From Flavobacteriaceae bacterium (GTDB lineage Bacteria > Bacteroidota > Bacteroidia > Flavobacteriales > Flavobacteriaceae), in NCBI GenBank assembly GCA_029268555.1, contig JAQWNN010000022.1:1-63612 (forward strand): a stretch of 63,612 bases of DNA, read 5' to 3'. Positions 21,415 through 31,348 of this stretch are shown here, piece after piece; position 1 is the stretch's first letter, and the number at the start of each line of letters is the position of its first letter. Position numbers and translations under genes: made by a program. The notes beneath the pieces are model-generated. The model ran no database searches and was not told the DNA's origin. It was given only the letters and a program-made list of their open reading frames with translations.

Positions 21415-24400
21415 CTATAATTCGTTCTTATTTATAAAGCGAACTCCTCCAATTACAGTATCTTCCTTTTCAATTTGATCTGATGTAGTTTCTGAAATCT
21501 GATTTGTAATAATCTTTTTAATTAGATCTTTAAAAGTATTAAAGTCTACATCATAAGACAATCCAAATCCCTGGGTGTATCCTAATTCGTCGCCAATATA
21601 TCGAAATTCATTTTCTTTGTTAAAAACTTTTGCCCTAAGTGAGCCCTCATCGTTAAGTATAAAATCAATTTGAATATTACCTACAATCAAGGTTTGCTCT
21701 AATCCACCTACAGGAACTCCAATTTTACCATTCAATAAGACACGATCACTAATTTTAGTGGATAAGGTGAACCCTAAGCGATCTTGAGTTGCAATATCTA
21801 ATAGAGCACTCTTATCACCTTGAAGGTAATCAATACCAACTTTTAATTTATCATTGTCCTCACCAATAAGATTACTGACTATATCAGAGGCTTTTTGGTA
21901 TAGGTTATTTGTAATTCCCTGCATAGATACACTTACTTCATTTATAAAGATTCCTTGAGACAGAAGTGAAATGGCTTGTAATTGACTACGCTGTGGGTCT
22001 GCTAGGCGATAATTAATTTCTGAAGCTACTGTTCCACTAGTATTTGGAAAATTAATTTCAAACGCTGGATCCTCTGGTTTTAAAAGATTTCCTTGTAAAC
22101 GAATCAAAACTTCTGTAGGTATACTTTTATTAAAGTTTGGATTATCCAAAAGCAATGCTGGATTGGCCCCTCCTGGAACATTATAAACCGCCTCTAAATT
22201 CATTTGAGCATCTAATGGATTACCTTCCCAAATAATTGACCCTCCTGGTTTAAGATTGAATTTCTTATCAATTACACCTAGATTTTTAAAATTGTATATC
22301 CCATCAGAAGTTATGAAATCACCCCACATATTAAATTTTCCACTAGTATTAATTTCCATAAAAAGATTTCCAGCACCCCTACCACTTAAGTAACTCCCTG
22401 TTTCCTGATCAATAACAATTTCGATTGAGGCTTCATTTGTCAGATCCAATTCAAAATCCATTTCCAAACCTCGGATTTCTTTTAATACTTTTTCTTCACT
22501 CTTAAAATCTTTTACATATTGTTTATTTTTATCAATAAATTTTATAAAGTCATTATCAGATAAACCATAACTCTCCGCCCATGGAATTTTAATAGAAGTT
22601 CCCTCCTTTGTTGACCCTTTAAGTGAAATTTTTAAATTTTTAGTTGGGCCACTTAAATTTAAGTTTCCATCCAAAAATCCTTTTCCAAAAAATAATGACT
22701 CAGAATCTTTTGGTGTATTTAATAATAGCATTCGATCAGAATCAATATTCATGTCCAAACTCCAATCTCTAAAATTTAGATGAGACAACTTTCCATTCAA
22801 AAGTGCTGAGGTTCCTTCTGCTGAATCAAAAAGTTTAGTCTCTTTGAAATTAAAGTCTTGATTTGAAAGATCAACCAGTGTGGTCTCCGCTTCATAGTCA
22901 ATATTAAGGTAGGGAATAGTTATTTTCGCATCTTCCAGATTTAAAGATCCATTGTGATTTAATTTATTCAATGACCCCCACAAATTAACATCCCCAGTAA
23001 TTCTACCTGCTATATTCTTTATAGCATCTTTCCCTAATGGAGACAAAAAATTCAAATTCAAGCTGTCAAAACTTATGTTTAAATTGAGTGAAGGATCTTC
23101 CAAACCTTGCCAAATTCCTTTAGCTGAAATTTCTTTTTTTAAATCTTTTTCTAAATTAAAACTTACTAGATAAGTATTCATTAGTGAATTACCTATTGCA
23201 TTAAAATTAAATAGACCTAATTGCTGACCATTAATATTCCAATCATCTATATTTGCTGAAATATCTAATTCATTTGTTCCAGCAGATCTTGAGATCACTA
23301 GGTCTAAGTCAGCACTTCCAAGTTGTTTAAACACTCTACTATCAGGAAGTAAATTTTCTAAAAGAATATTTTGGACTTCCAAATCAATATTGAATTTATC
23401 TTTATTATAATAAGCTCCGGAAAGTTCAATTAACTGATCATCTGTGACTGCTAATAAATCTGTTATAATGATTTGTTTAGTTTTAGCATTGTAACTTATT
23501 TTTTGATTTGAAGTATCGTCAGGATTTAATATCCAAGTTTCTTTTCCAAGTGGAAATTTTGTTCTTTTAAATCCAAAAGAAGAAGTCCCATCAACTGACA
23601 TGGTATGATAAAAGTTTATTTCAAACGGAGTCTTATCTTTTGATTCATTTGTGAATTCTGATCGAAAATATAGGGTATCTTTTAACTTAGTACTGATCAT
23701 TTTAAATGACCTACCTTTAATATAATCTTGAGTGATTCGATCAACACTTAAAAACGTGTTATAAATTGGATTATTAGTGTCAATTTGAAAATGTAAGCGT
23801 TCTAGCTGTATTGTATTCCATCTTAAAAGAGGAGCATCAAGAAAAAGATTTGAATTTTTTAGATCAGAGGCAATTTTACCTTTGAGAGTAATATTTTTTG
23901 AAATGGAGAATTCTGGATATAAAGCGTCCAAAAGTTTTTTGTAAATTTTAAGATTAAATTGCAACTCTTGGCCTTTTATCGTCTGTTTTTCTGGTAAAAA
24001 AGGATATGCCTGATGGAGAGTTTGTTGAAACAGTTTTGTCAATTGTGAGGCTTTGAATTTCCCTTTAGCAGAGCCAGAAATACAATCAGAATTAATTATA
24101 GTTAGTTGAGTATTCCCTTCGTAAAGCTTTTGTGAAATTGTAATTGGATTAATCTTAACCACTTTATTTTCATTTGAAATTTGAGCTGCTGAGATCTTTA
24201 ACTCCCCCTCTAAATCGTCAAAACTTTTTCCTCTAAAACCGCCTAATACCACTCCTTTAAATTCACGTTTACCCTCACCAATTTTAACTCCCAGACGATT
24301 GATGTCCCATTTAGAAATATTTGCTGCTAAGGTATATTGGGGTAATGAATCTGAAAAATCAAATCTCAAGTCACTTTTTAGCTGAATAAGATCATTATCA

Positions 24401-25845
24401 ACACTCAGCTTATTTCTTAATTGCTTATTCTTGAAGCTCCCCTCTAATTCAATGTTTGAAATATAAAAATTATTTGAATTGAGATACATTTTTTGAATTA
24501 TCCAATTCATGGAAGGCTCGTTTTTTGGATTAAGATTACCTTTTAAATCAACAATACCACCAGAACTAAATATTTTTCTTGAGAATTCAGAAACTGAAAA
24601 ATCAATGGAATCAAATTTTACTTTTATATCAAAGGGTTTATATTTTATGTCATTTTTAAATAAGCTCTTACCTAAGCTTCCCTCGGTAGTAAAATTCCCC
24701 CAAGGGTTTTGGGAATCTAATTCAAAATCAAATTTTGAGTTATGGAAAGCTAACTTCCCGTTAAATTTTATGGAGTCTGCTAAAAAATAATTATTCAAAC
24801 CTTTTAAAGGATTAATTTTCTCAACTAATTTCTGTGTATTCAGTCGTACCTCCGAAATTAATAACTCCCAACTCAATTTTTCAGAATATAAAATATTTTT
24901 GACAACTAAGTCACCAAAGAAATTAAATTCATTATTTTTTAATTTAATATATTTAAATCTAAAATTATTGAAACTTCCTGTAATATTAGTTTGTAATTCT
25001 AAAGGACTTGAATTAATTAAAAAAGAAGATTTGGGATCAAGTCGTTTAGGATCCAAATTACTCTCATTTACTACCAATTCAAATTTTCCTTTGTTATTGA
25101 AATCTCTAAAACTATTATTTGGCCCTAGTAATTTTAATGCACCTTCTATCTTATTATTACCGGAAATTAATTTCCAATTCTCTAACTTGAGACTACCTGG
25201 CATGTAAGTCAGCATTTCAGTTGTTTCAATTTGCTCTTGAAAAGGTGTTTTAAGAATCCCTTTTAAGTTATTTAGCATAAAAGTTAGAGTGTCTGAATGA
25301 AAACTTAAATTTTGAGCATAAATGTTTAATGAATCAAACTGAATTGGTTTCTTTAATGAATTTAAGTCAGTGTAATTAAACTTTGTGTTTGTGAGGTCCA
25401 ACTGATCTACTTTCAAAAATGAATTATTTTGATTTAGAGACTCTTGCTTTAATTTTTCAATTAAAATTTTAAGAGAATGTTCTTCTTCTTTTGGGTATTT
25501 TTTAATATTTAAATAGACTCCAGAGGCTTCGATATAGTTAAAGTTAAAATCATTTTTTTGAAGTTTTTTTAAATCTTTAAATGAAGTTTCAATTTTTTGG
25601 ATAAATGTAAGTGTGTCATTGTGATGATCAGCTATTAAGAGTCCTGTCAATTCAAATGATCCATCCCACTTTAAGTTTATTTGCTCAAAAGTTATTTCTT
25701 GATTTGTAGTTTCTTCAAAATCTTTGAGAAACTTATTCATAATACCCGACTGGAGCCATGAGGTTGAAATCAGAATCACTCCTATCCCAAAAATGAGAAG
25801 GATACATCCTAAAAGGATTGCTAATATTTTATTACTCTTTTTAAT
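21415..25845 (-). CDS. tamB: TamB/DUF490 family translocation and assembly protein (start extended to putative ATT)
   Basis: Very long beta-rich protein, C-terminal DUF490-type region (GGSIIWEGNPLDAQMNLEAVYNVPG...SQGIFINEVS...). In-frame upstream KKSNKILAILLGCILLIFGIGVILIS is a membrane anchor; track start is GTG at 25779. Confidence 0.8.
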   Translation of the reverse strand: MKKSNKILAILLGCILLIFGIGVILISTSWLQSGIMNKFLKDFEETTNQEITFEQINLKWDGSFELTGLLIADHHNDTLTFIQKIETSFKDLKKLQKNDFNFNYIEASGVYLNIKKYPKEEEHSLKILIEKLKQESLNQNNSFLKVDQLDLTNTKFNYTDLNSLKKPIQFDSLNIYAQNLSFHSDTLTFMLNNLKGILKTPFQEQIETTEMLTYMPGSLKLENWKLISGNNKIEGALKLLGPNNSFRDFNNKGKFELVVNESNLDPKRLDPKSSFLINSSPLELQTNITGSFNNFRFKYIKLKNNEFNFFGDLVVKNILYSEKLSWELLISEVRLNTQKLVEKINPLKGLNNYFLADSIKFNGKLAFHNSKFDFELDSQNPWGNFTTEGSLGKSLFKNDIKYKPFDIKVKFDSIDFSVSEFSRKIFSSGGIVDLKGNLNPKNEPSMNWIIQKMYLNSNNFYISNIELEGSFKNKQLRNKLSVDNDLIQLKSDLRFDFSDSLPQYTLAANISKWDINRLGVKIGEGKREFKGVVLGGFRGKSFDDLEGELKISAAQISNENKVVKINPITISQKLYEGNTQLTIINSDCISGSAKGKFKASQLTKLFQQTLHQAYPFLPEKQTIKGQELQFNLKIYKKLLDALYPEFSISKNITLKGKIASDLKNSNLFLDAPLLRWNTIQLERLHFQIDTNNPIYNTFLSVDRITQDYIKGRSFKMISTKLKDTLYFRSEFTNESKDKTPFEINFYHTMSVDGTSSFGFKRTKFPLGKETWILNPDDTSNQKISYNAKTKQIIITDLLAVTDDQLIELSGAYYNKDKFNIDLEVQNILLENLLPDSRVFKQLGSADLDLVISRSAGTNELDISANIDDWNINGQQLGLFNFNAIGNSLMNTYLVSFNLEKDLKKEISAKGIWQGLEDPSLNLNISFDSLNLNFLSPLGKDAIKNIAGRITGDVNLWGSLNKLNHNGSLNLEDAKITIPYLNIDYEAETTLVDLSNQDFNFKETKLFDSAEGTSALLNGKLSHLNFRDWSLDMNIDSDRMLLLNTPKDSESLFFGKGFLDGNLNLSGPTKNLKISLKGSTKEGTSIKIPWAESYGLSDNDFIKFIDKNKQYVKDFKSEEKVLKEIRGLEMDFELDLTNEASIEIVIDQETGSYLSGRGAGNLFMEINTSGKFNMWGDFITSDGIYNFKNLGVIDKKFNLKPGGSIIWEGNPLDAQMNLEAVYNVPGGANPALLLDNPNFNKSIPTEVLIRLQGNLLKPEDPAFEINFPNTSGTVASEINYRLADPQRSQLQAISLLSQGIFINEVSVSMQGITNNLYQKASDIVSNLIGEDNDKLKVGIDYLQGDKSALLDIATQDRLGFTLSTKISDRVLLNGKIGVPVGGLEQTLIVGNIQIDFILNDEGSLRAKVFNKENEFRYIGDELGYTQGFGLSYDVDFNTFKDLIKKIITNQISETTSDQIEKEDTVIGGVRFINKNEL

Positions 25846-25882
25846 ACTAATCGTTTATTTTTGTAACGCTTTAAAAAACGCT

Positions 25883-26905
25883 ATGTTGCCTAATTCGGAA
25901 CTTATTCTAGCCATTGAATCTTCCTGCGATGACACCGCCGCCGCGGTTCTCAAGGGCAGAAAAGTTCTTTCCAACTGCATAGCCAATCAGGCCATTCACA
26001 AAGCTTACGGAGGGGTCGTACCCGAACTCGCATCTCGTGCTCATCAATCAAAAATCATTCCTGTTGTCCATCAGGCATTATCACAAGCAAATATCGATAA
26101 AAATGATCTAACTGCAATTGCTTATACCCAAGGTCCAGGATTATTAGGTTCCTTGTTAGTAGGAAGTGCTTTCGCCAAATCTCTTGCTTTATCATTAAAT
26201 GTTCCATTAATCCCTGTAAACCATATGCAAGGACATCTTTTAGTAAATTTCATTGAGGAGGATGGAATTAATAAACCCAAATTTCCATTTTTAGGGGTCA
26301 CTGTTTCAGGAGGACATACTCAATTGGTCTTGGTTAAAGACCACTTTAAAATGGAAGTATTAGGAACTACATTAGATGATGCTATTGGAGAAGCTTTTGA
26401 TAAATGCGGAAAACGGATGGGTCTGGACTATCCATCAGGACCACAGATAGATAAATTAGCGCAATCTGGTGATCCATATAAATTTAAATTTCCGATACCC
26501 AACATGAAAGACTATAATGTCAGTTATAGTGGGATTAAAACTGCTTTTACTAACTTCATTAACAGAGAAACTCAAAAAGACAAAGGGTTTATAAAGAAAA
26601 ATCTCCATAATCTCTGTGCTAGTTTACAATATTCACTTGTTCAAATTATATTAAATAAAATTGAACAAGTTGCACGATTTCAAAGCCTTAAGGAAATAGT
26701 TGTTGGAGGGGGCGTAGCAGCTAATTCAGAATTGCGAAGTCAATTACTTGCAAGAAAAATAAGTCATAAATGGAAAGTCTTTTTACCTCCTTTTAAATAC
26801 ACTACTGATAATGCAGCAATGATTGGAATAGTAGCGTATTATAAATTTGAAAAAAAACAATTCGGTTCTCTATCAGATACTTCTGAATCTCGATTAAAAT
26901 ATTAA
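25883..26905 (+). CDS. tsaD: tRNA N6-adenosine threonylcarbamoyltransferase TsaD
   Basis: ESSCDDTAAAVL, GGVVPELASRAHQ, HMQGHL, VSGGHTQL; ATG at 25883 gives MLPNSELILAIESSCDD; track start 25724 is spurious. Confidence 0.95.
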   Translation: MLPNSELILAIESSCDDTAAAVLKGRKVLSNCIANQAIHKAYGGVVPELASRAHQSKIIPVVHQALSQANIDKNDLTAIAYTQGPGLLGSLLVGSAFAKSLALSLNVPLIPVNHMQGHLLVNFIEEDGINKPKFPFLGVTVSGGHTQLVLVKDHFKMEVLGTTLDDAIGEAFDKCGKRMGLDYPSGPQIDKLAQSGDPYKFKFPIPNMKDYNVSYSGIKTAFTNFINRETQKDKGFIKKNLHNLCASLQYSLVQIILNKIEQVARFQSLKEIVVGGGVAANSELRSQLLARKISHKWKVFLPPFKYTTDNAAMIGIVAYYKFEKKQFGSLSDTSESRLKY

Positions 26906-26907
26906 AT

Positions 26908-27615
26908 ATGATCCTATTTTTTGATAAAGATATAAAAGCTAAATTTTCAGAGTTTTCTTTCTCAAAAGAGGAAAGTAAGCATTTAACTAAAGTTTTGAGA
27001 AAAAAAATTGGAGAAAAAATTACGATTACCAATGGAAATGGACTGGAATGGCAAGGTGAGTTAATTAATATTTCTTCAAATTCAACTACTGCAAAAAAAA
27101 TAACATCACTTCAACACACTCAACCAATTAAACTAATTCATCTTGCAATAGCCCTCACAAAAAACAATAATCGGATAGAATGGTTAATTGAAAAATTGAC
27201 TGAGTTGGGCATCGCTTCTATTACGACACTCCTTTGTGAACATTCTGAACGAAAAGTTGATAGGACCCTTCGATTTGAAAAGATTACTATAGCGGCTCTC
27301 AAACAATCTCAACAATTTTATCTTCCTAAGATACAACCACTTAAAACTTTTTCTGATTTTATTGGGGGAGGTATAACTAATGGTTACATAGCACATTGTA
27401 GAGAAAGTTCAAAAGAAAACCTAGCAAACTATAATCTAAACCAAGACGAAGTAACGCTGATTATTGGACCTGAAGGGGACTTTAGTTTAAGGGAAATTGA
27501 GTTAGCAGAACAAGCAGGGATTCATTCAGTAAGTATAGGAAGTCAACGCTTTCGAACAGAAACAGCGGGGCTGCTAGCTTGTCACACAGTATTTCTTCAA
27601 CAACAAAAGAATTGA
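26908..27615 (+). CDS. rsmE: 16S rRNA (uracil1498-N3)-methyltransferase RsmE
   Basis: HLTKVLRKKIGEKITITNGNG, LIIGPEGDFSLREIELAEQAG, RFRTETAGLLACH. Confidence 0.93.
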   Translation: MILFFDKDIKAKFSEFSFSKEESKHLTKVLRKKIGEKITITNGNGLEWQGELINISSNSTTAKKITSLQHTQPIKLIHLAIALTKNNNRIEWLIEKLTELGIASITTLLCEHSERKVDRTLRFEKITIAALKQSQQFYLPKIQPLKTFSDFIGGGITNGYIAHCRESSKENLANYNLNQDEVTLIIGPEGDFSLREIELAEQAGIHSVSIGSQRFRTETAGLLACHTVFLQQQKN

Positions 27616-27642
27616 AGCCCTAAACTTTCCTATATTTAATAT

Positions 27643-28731
27643 ATGAATTCAAAAGATATCTCCAGTGGAATAGTTCGTTCGGTAATTCAAATAACGGGGA
27701 TCTGTATCCTAATTTGGTTACTACTTCAGATAAAAACTTTGCTAATTTATATGTTAATAGCAGGCATCGTAAGTTTAATTGGACTACCAATAAATAAGTT
27801 TTTAACCGGTCGTTTAAAAATAAAAAATGTACTGGCATCATCAATTACTATTACATTTCTTATCTCGATCTTGGTAAGTATTTTTTCACTCTTTGTTCCA
27901 CTGCTTATCCAGCAGGGAGAAAACCTTTCCTTATTGGAGGTCGATCAGCTCAAAATAAATATAGAAGCTGTAACTCATGAAATTGGAACATATTTTAGTT
28001 TAGATAATAGCTTTTGGCAACAACAATTTTCAGTAGATAATCTCTTTCAAAATGTGAATTTTGGACTACTGCCTGAATTACTCAACCAAACCTTAGAATT
28101 ATTGGGTGGTTTTACCATAGGCTTATTTTCAGTAGTTTTTATTCTCTTCTTTTTCCTCAAAGACAGTCACTTGCAAGAACGAATTATTTTATCACTTGTA
28201 AATGATAATGTGAGTAATAGGGTAAAAAAATCAATCGGAAAAACAAAAAATTTACTCTCACGCTATTTTTTAGGACTCCTTCTTCAGATTAGTATTTTGA
28301 TGATTATTTACAGTATTGTTTTAGCTGTTTTTAAAGTAGAAAATGCTTTTATCATTGCTTTTCTCTGTGCTTTATTGAATTTAATCCCTTATCTCGGTCC
28401 GATTATTAGTGGTGTTTTGATGTTACTGTTAACTATGAGTAGCTTTATAGGTAATGATTTCAGTAGTATTATCCTTCCTAAAACTGGTTACGTAATGATT
28501 GGTTTTATTGTTGGACAGCTGATTGATAATTTTTTTAGTCAACCATTTATTTTTTCAAATAGTGTTAAGTCACATCCCTTAGAAATATTCATAGTTATTC
28601 TTGCTTCTGGGACTTTGCTTGGTCCAGTTGGGATGATAATCGCAGTACCTATTTATACTACCATAAAAGTTATTGCTCAAGAATTTTTCTCTGAAAATAA
28701 AATAGTAAAATCTTTAACTAGAAATTTTTAA
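27643..28731 (+). CDS. AI-2E family transporter/permease
   Basis: Multiple TM segments, LCALLNLIPYLGPIISG, HPLEIFIVILASGTLLGPVGMIIAVP. Confidence 0.9.
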   Translation: MNSKDISSGIVRSVIQITGICILIWLLLQIKTLLIYMLIAGIVSLIGLPINKFLTGRLKIKNVLASSITITFLISILVSIFSLFVPLLIQQGENLSLLEVDQLKINIEAVTHEIGTYFSLDNSFWQQQFSVDNLFQNVNFGLLPELLNQTLELLGGFTIGLFSVVFILFFFLKDSHLQERIILSLVNDNVSNRVKKSIGKTKNLLSRYFLGLLLQISILMIIYSIVLAVFKVENAFIIAFLCALLNLIPYLGPIISGVLMLLLTMSSFIGNDFSSIILPKTGYVMIGFIVGQLIDNFFSQPFIFSNSVKSHPLEIFIVILASGTLLGPVGMIIAVPIYTTIKVIAQEFFSENKIVKSLTRNF

Positions 28732-28744
28732 AAGAAATTCTATA

Positions 28745-29884
28745 ATGATGTTTAAAAAACAAAAATTACTACTCTTTTTGTTCCTTATTTTCTGTAGTGC
28801 TTTTTCTCAAAAAAAAAGAGCTAGAGATTATGGAATTGAAATAGGAGTTTTGCAAACTGGAAAATATAATTCAATAACCGATGTTGAAGGAGTAAAGGTT
28901 GGACATACTACTATTATTGAAGGAGATAATGTTCGAACTGGTGTGACTGCTATTTTACCTCATTCAGAAAATATTTTTCAATCCAAAGTTCCTGCAGCAA
29001 TTTATATAGGTAATGGGTTTGGAAAATTAGCCGGTTATAGTCAGGTAAAAGAATTAGGAAATATTGAAACTCCCATAATTCTTACAAATACACTTAGTGT
29101 CCCAATTGCTTCAGATGCATTAATAAGTTATACACTCCAACAAAAAGAAAATCAAGATGTATATTCTGTAAATTCAATTGTAGGAGAAACTAATGATGGT
29201 TGGCTGAATGATATACGGGGTCAACATGTTACAAAACAAGACGTATTGAATGCAATTATAAATGCAAAAAATGGTTTTATAGATGAGGGAAATGTAGGAG
29301 CTGGAACAGGTACTAGTTGTTTCGGTTATAAAGGAGGTATAGGTACGTCCTCACGAATTATTCCAAATAAATACGGCAGTTATACTGTCGGTGTTATGGT
29401 ACAATCAAACTTTGGAGGTATCCTGCAGATTAATGGTGTTCCCATTGCAAAAGAAATGGATAATTATCCAAGAGATTATAAGTACGACGTTGATGGATCC
29501 TGTATGATTGTTGTTATTACTGATGCTCCTTTAAAAGCCAGAAATCTTGAGAGATTGGCAAAAAGGGCAATGATGGGGTTGGCAAAAACCGGAGGGATAG
29601 CTTCGAACGGTAGTGGTGATTACGTTATATCTGTTTCTACAGCAAATAATAATTTAGTTCCTTATGAAAGTAATGTTTCTATTTTAAAAACACAAGAATT
29701 AAAAAATGAAGCAGTAACACCATTATTCTTAGCTGTAATAGAAGCAACTGAAGAAGCAATCATTAATTCACTTTTCGCTGCAGAAACAATGATAGGTAGA
29801 GAAAATCGTAAAAGAGAGACAATACCAAAAGATGAGATTATTAGTATCATGCAAAAACACAATGCAATTATCTCTAATAATTAG
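28745..29884 (+). CDS. P1 (S58/DmpA) family peptidase
   Basis: SITDVEGVKVGHTTI, GNVGAGTGTSCFGYKGGIGTSSR, ASNGSGDYVISVST (autoproteolytic nucleophile region). Confidence 0.9.
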   Translation: MMFKKQKLLLFLFLIFCSAFSQKKRARDYGIEIGVLQTGKYNSITDVEGVKVGHTTIIEGDNVRTGVTAILPHSENIFQSKVPAAIYIGNGFGKLAGYSQVKELGNIETPIILTNTLSVPIASDALISYTLQQKENQDVYSVNSIVGETNDGWLNDIRGQHVTKQDVLNAIINAKNGFIDEGNVGAGTGTSCFGYKGGIGTSSRIIPNKYGSYTVGVMVQSNFGGILQINGVPIAKEMDNYPRDYKYDVDGSCMIVVITDAPLKARNLERLAKRAMMGLAKTGGIASNGSGDYVISVSTANNNLVPYESNVSILKTQELKNEAVTPLFLAVIEATEEAIINSLFAAETMIGRENRKRETIPKDEIISIMQKHNAIISNN

Positions 29885-29910
29885 TTTTGTGTGGAAATAT
29901 AAAACCTACT

Positions 29911-30888
29911 TTACAAGCAGTACTTATTGTAATTTTCACTTTGTTCTTCCAAAGCACTTTTGAATTCAGATTTCAATTTTTCTATAAGTTCTTTGGTAGG
30001 TTTTACATCTGCTATAGAGGTAACACCCTGGCCAGCAGACCAAATAGTCTTCCATGCTTGAGCCTCTGCTTTTGCAGCGTCTAATTCACTTCCAAAGTCA
30101 ATTTTTTTAGTTTGATTCCATAGTTCTTCAGTAATACCCATTGCCTCTAGACTAGGTCGTAAGAAATTGGCATTAACACCTGAAACTGCTGCGGTATATA
30201 CAATATCTTCAGCTTTACTATTAATAATCATTTTTTGATACTCAGGATCTGCCATACTTTCTTTAACATTGATAAAGCGTGTTCCCATATATGCCAGATC
30301 AGCACCCATTTGAAGGGCTGAGGCAATATCTCTGCCTGTACTAATACAGCCTGAAAGCAGTATAGTCTTTTTAAAGATACTTTTTATTTCATTTACCAAA
30401 GCTAATGGGCTAAGAGCTCCAGCGTGTCCTCCAGCTCCTGCAGCTACAAGAATTAGTCCATCAACTCCAGCTTCAGCAGCTTTTTCTGCGTGTCGCTTTT
30501 TTATGATATCATGATAAACTAAACCTCCATAACTATGAACTGCACTTACTAAATCTGAAACAGCACCTAAAGAAGTAATAATTATAGGTACCTTATGTTT
30601 TATACAAATTTCAAGATCAGGTTGAACACGAGGGTTTGTTGGATGTACAATTAAATTAACTCCAAAAGGTGCAGCCTTATTTCCTGTTTCCTTTTCAAAA
30701 ATGTTTAGTGCTTCTTTGATTTCAACAACCCACTCCTCAAAACCTTCAGTAGTTCTGTGATTTAGAGCTGGAAAAGTACCAACAATTCCGTTTTTACAAC
30801 ATTCTATAACAAGTTGTGGTCCAGAAATTAGAAACATTGGTGCTGCTACTGCTGGAAGTTTTAATTCATTCTCGAAAGATATATTCAT
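29911..30888 (-). CDS. nitronate monooxygenase / NAD(P)H-dependent flavin oxidoreductase
   Basis: LPAVAAPMFLISGP, GVDGLILVAAGAGGHAG, GADLAYMGTRFI. Confidence 0.88.
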   Translation of the reverse strand: MNISFENELKLPAVAAPMFLISGPQLVIECCKNGIVGTFPALNHRTTEGFEEWVVEIKEALNIFEKETGNKAAPFGVNLIVHPTNPRVQPDLEICIKHKVPIIITSLGAVSDLVSAVHSYGGLVYHDIIKKRHAEKAAEAGVDGLILVAAGAGGHAGALSPLALVNEIKSIFKKTILLSGCISTGRDIASALQMGADLAYMGTRFINVKESMADPEYQKMIINSKAEDIVYTAAVSGVNANFLRPSLEAMGITEELWNQTKKIDFGSELDAAKAEAQAWKTIWSAGQGVTSIADVKPTKELIEKLKSEFKSALEEQSENYNKYCL

Positions 30889-30891
30889 AAT

Positions 30892-31347
30892 TTAATTTTT
30901 TAAAAGTAGGGTCCATTCAAATTCAAAGGTAGATACTATATCACCATTTTGATCAACGCCCTTTGAGGTAAGCCAAATAGTTTGGGGTACTTGGGTTTCA
31001 AGAAGTTGATTCATGGCTTTAGATAGTATTTGATTTTCATTACATTCAAATAAAATTTTTCCTTTCGCTTTTTTTGAAAAGTTAGCACGATTATTAAGAA
31101 CCAACATTGAAATTTTACGTTTTGAATTTTTAATAGCTTGCATAATTAATACTCCAGTAGTTAATTCTGCTGCCATTCCCTGAACTGCCCAAAACATTGA
31201 TTTAAATGGATTTTGATTAATCCAACGATGTACAACTTTAACTTCGCAAAAAATATTTTCAATTTTGGTCACTCTTATACCACACCACCAAACTGAGGGC
31301 AACTTAAAAAAAGTAAAGGTGTTGAGTTTTGATGGTGTAAATTTCAT
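30892..31347 (-). CDS. DUF4442 domain (hotdog thioesterase-like) protein
   Basis: MKFTPSKLNTFTFFKLPSVWWCGIRV...NPFKSMFWAVQGMAAELTTGVLI; start corrected to 31347 to avoid overlap with ald. Confidence 0.7.
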   Translation of the reverse strand: MKFTPSKLNTFTFFKLPSVWWCGIRVTKIENIFCEVKVVHRWINQNPFKSMFWAVQGMAAELTTGVLIMQAIKNSKRKISMLVLNNRANFSKKAKGKILFECNENQILSKAMNQLLETQVPQTIWLTSKGVDQNGDIVSTFEFEWTLLLKN

Positions 31348-31348
31348 A

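Noticed and set aside
24509-25207. Plus-strand ORFs antisense to tamB (24509..24790, 24899..25207)
   Set aside because: Shadow ORFs in an AT-rich long gene; no family resemblance and the sense strand is clearly coding.
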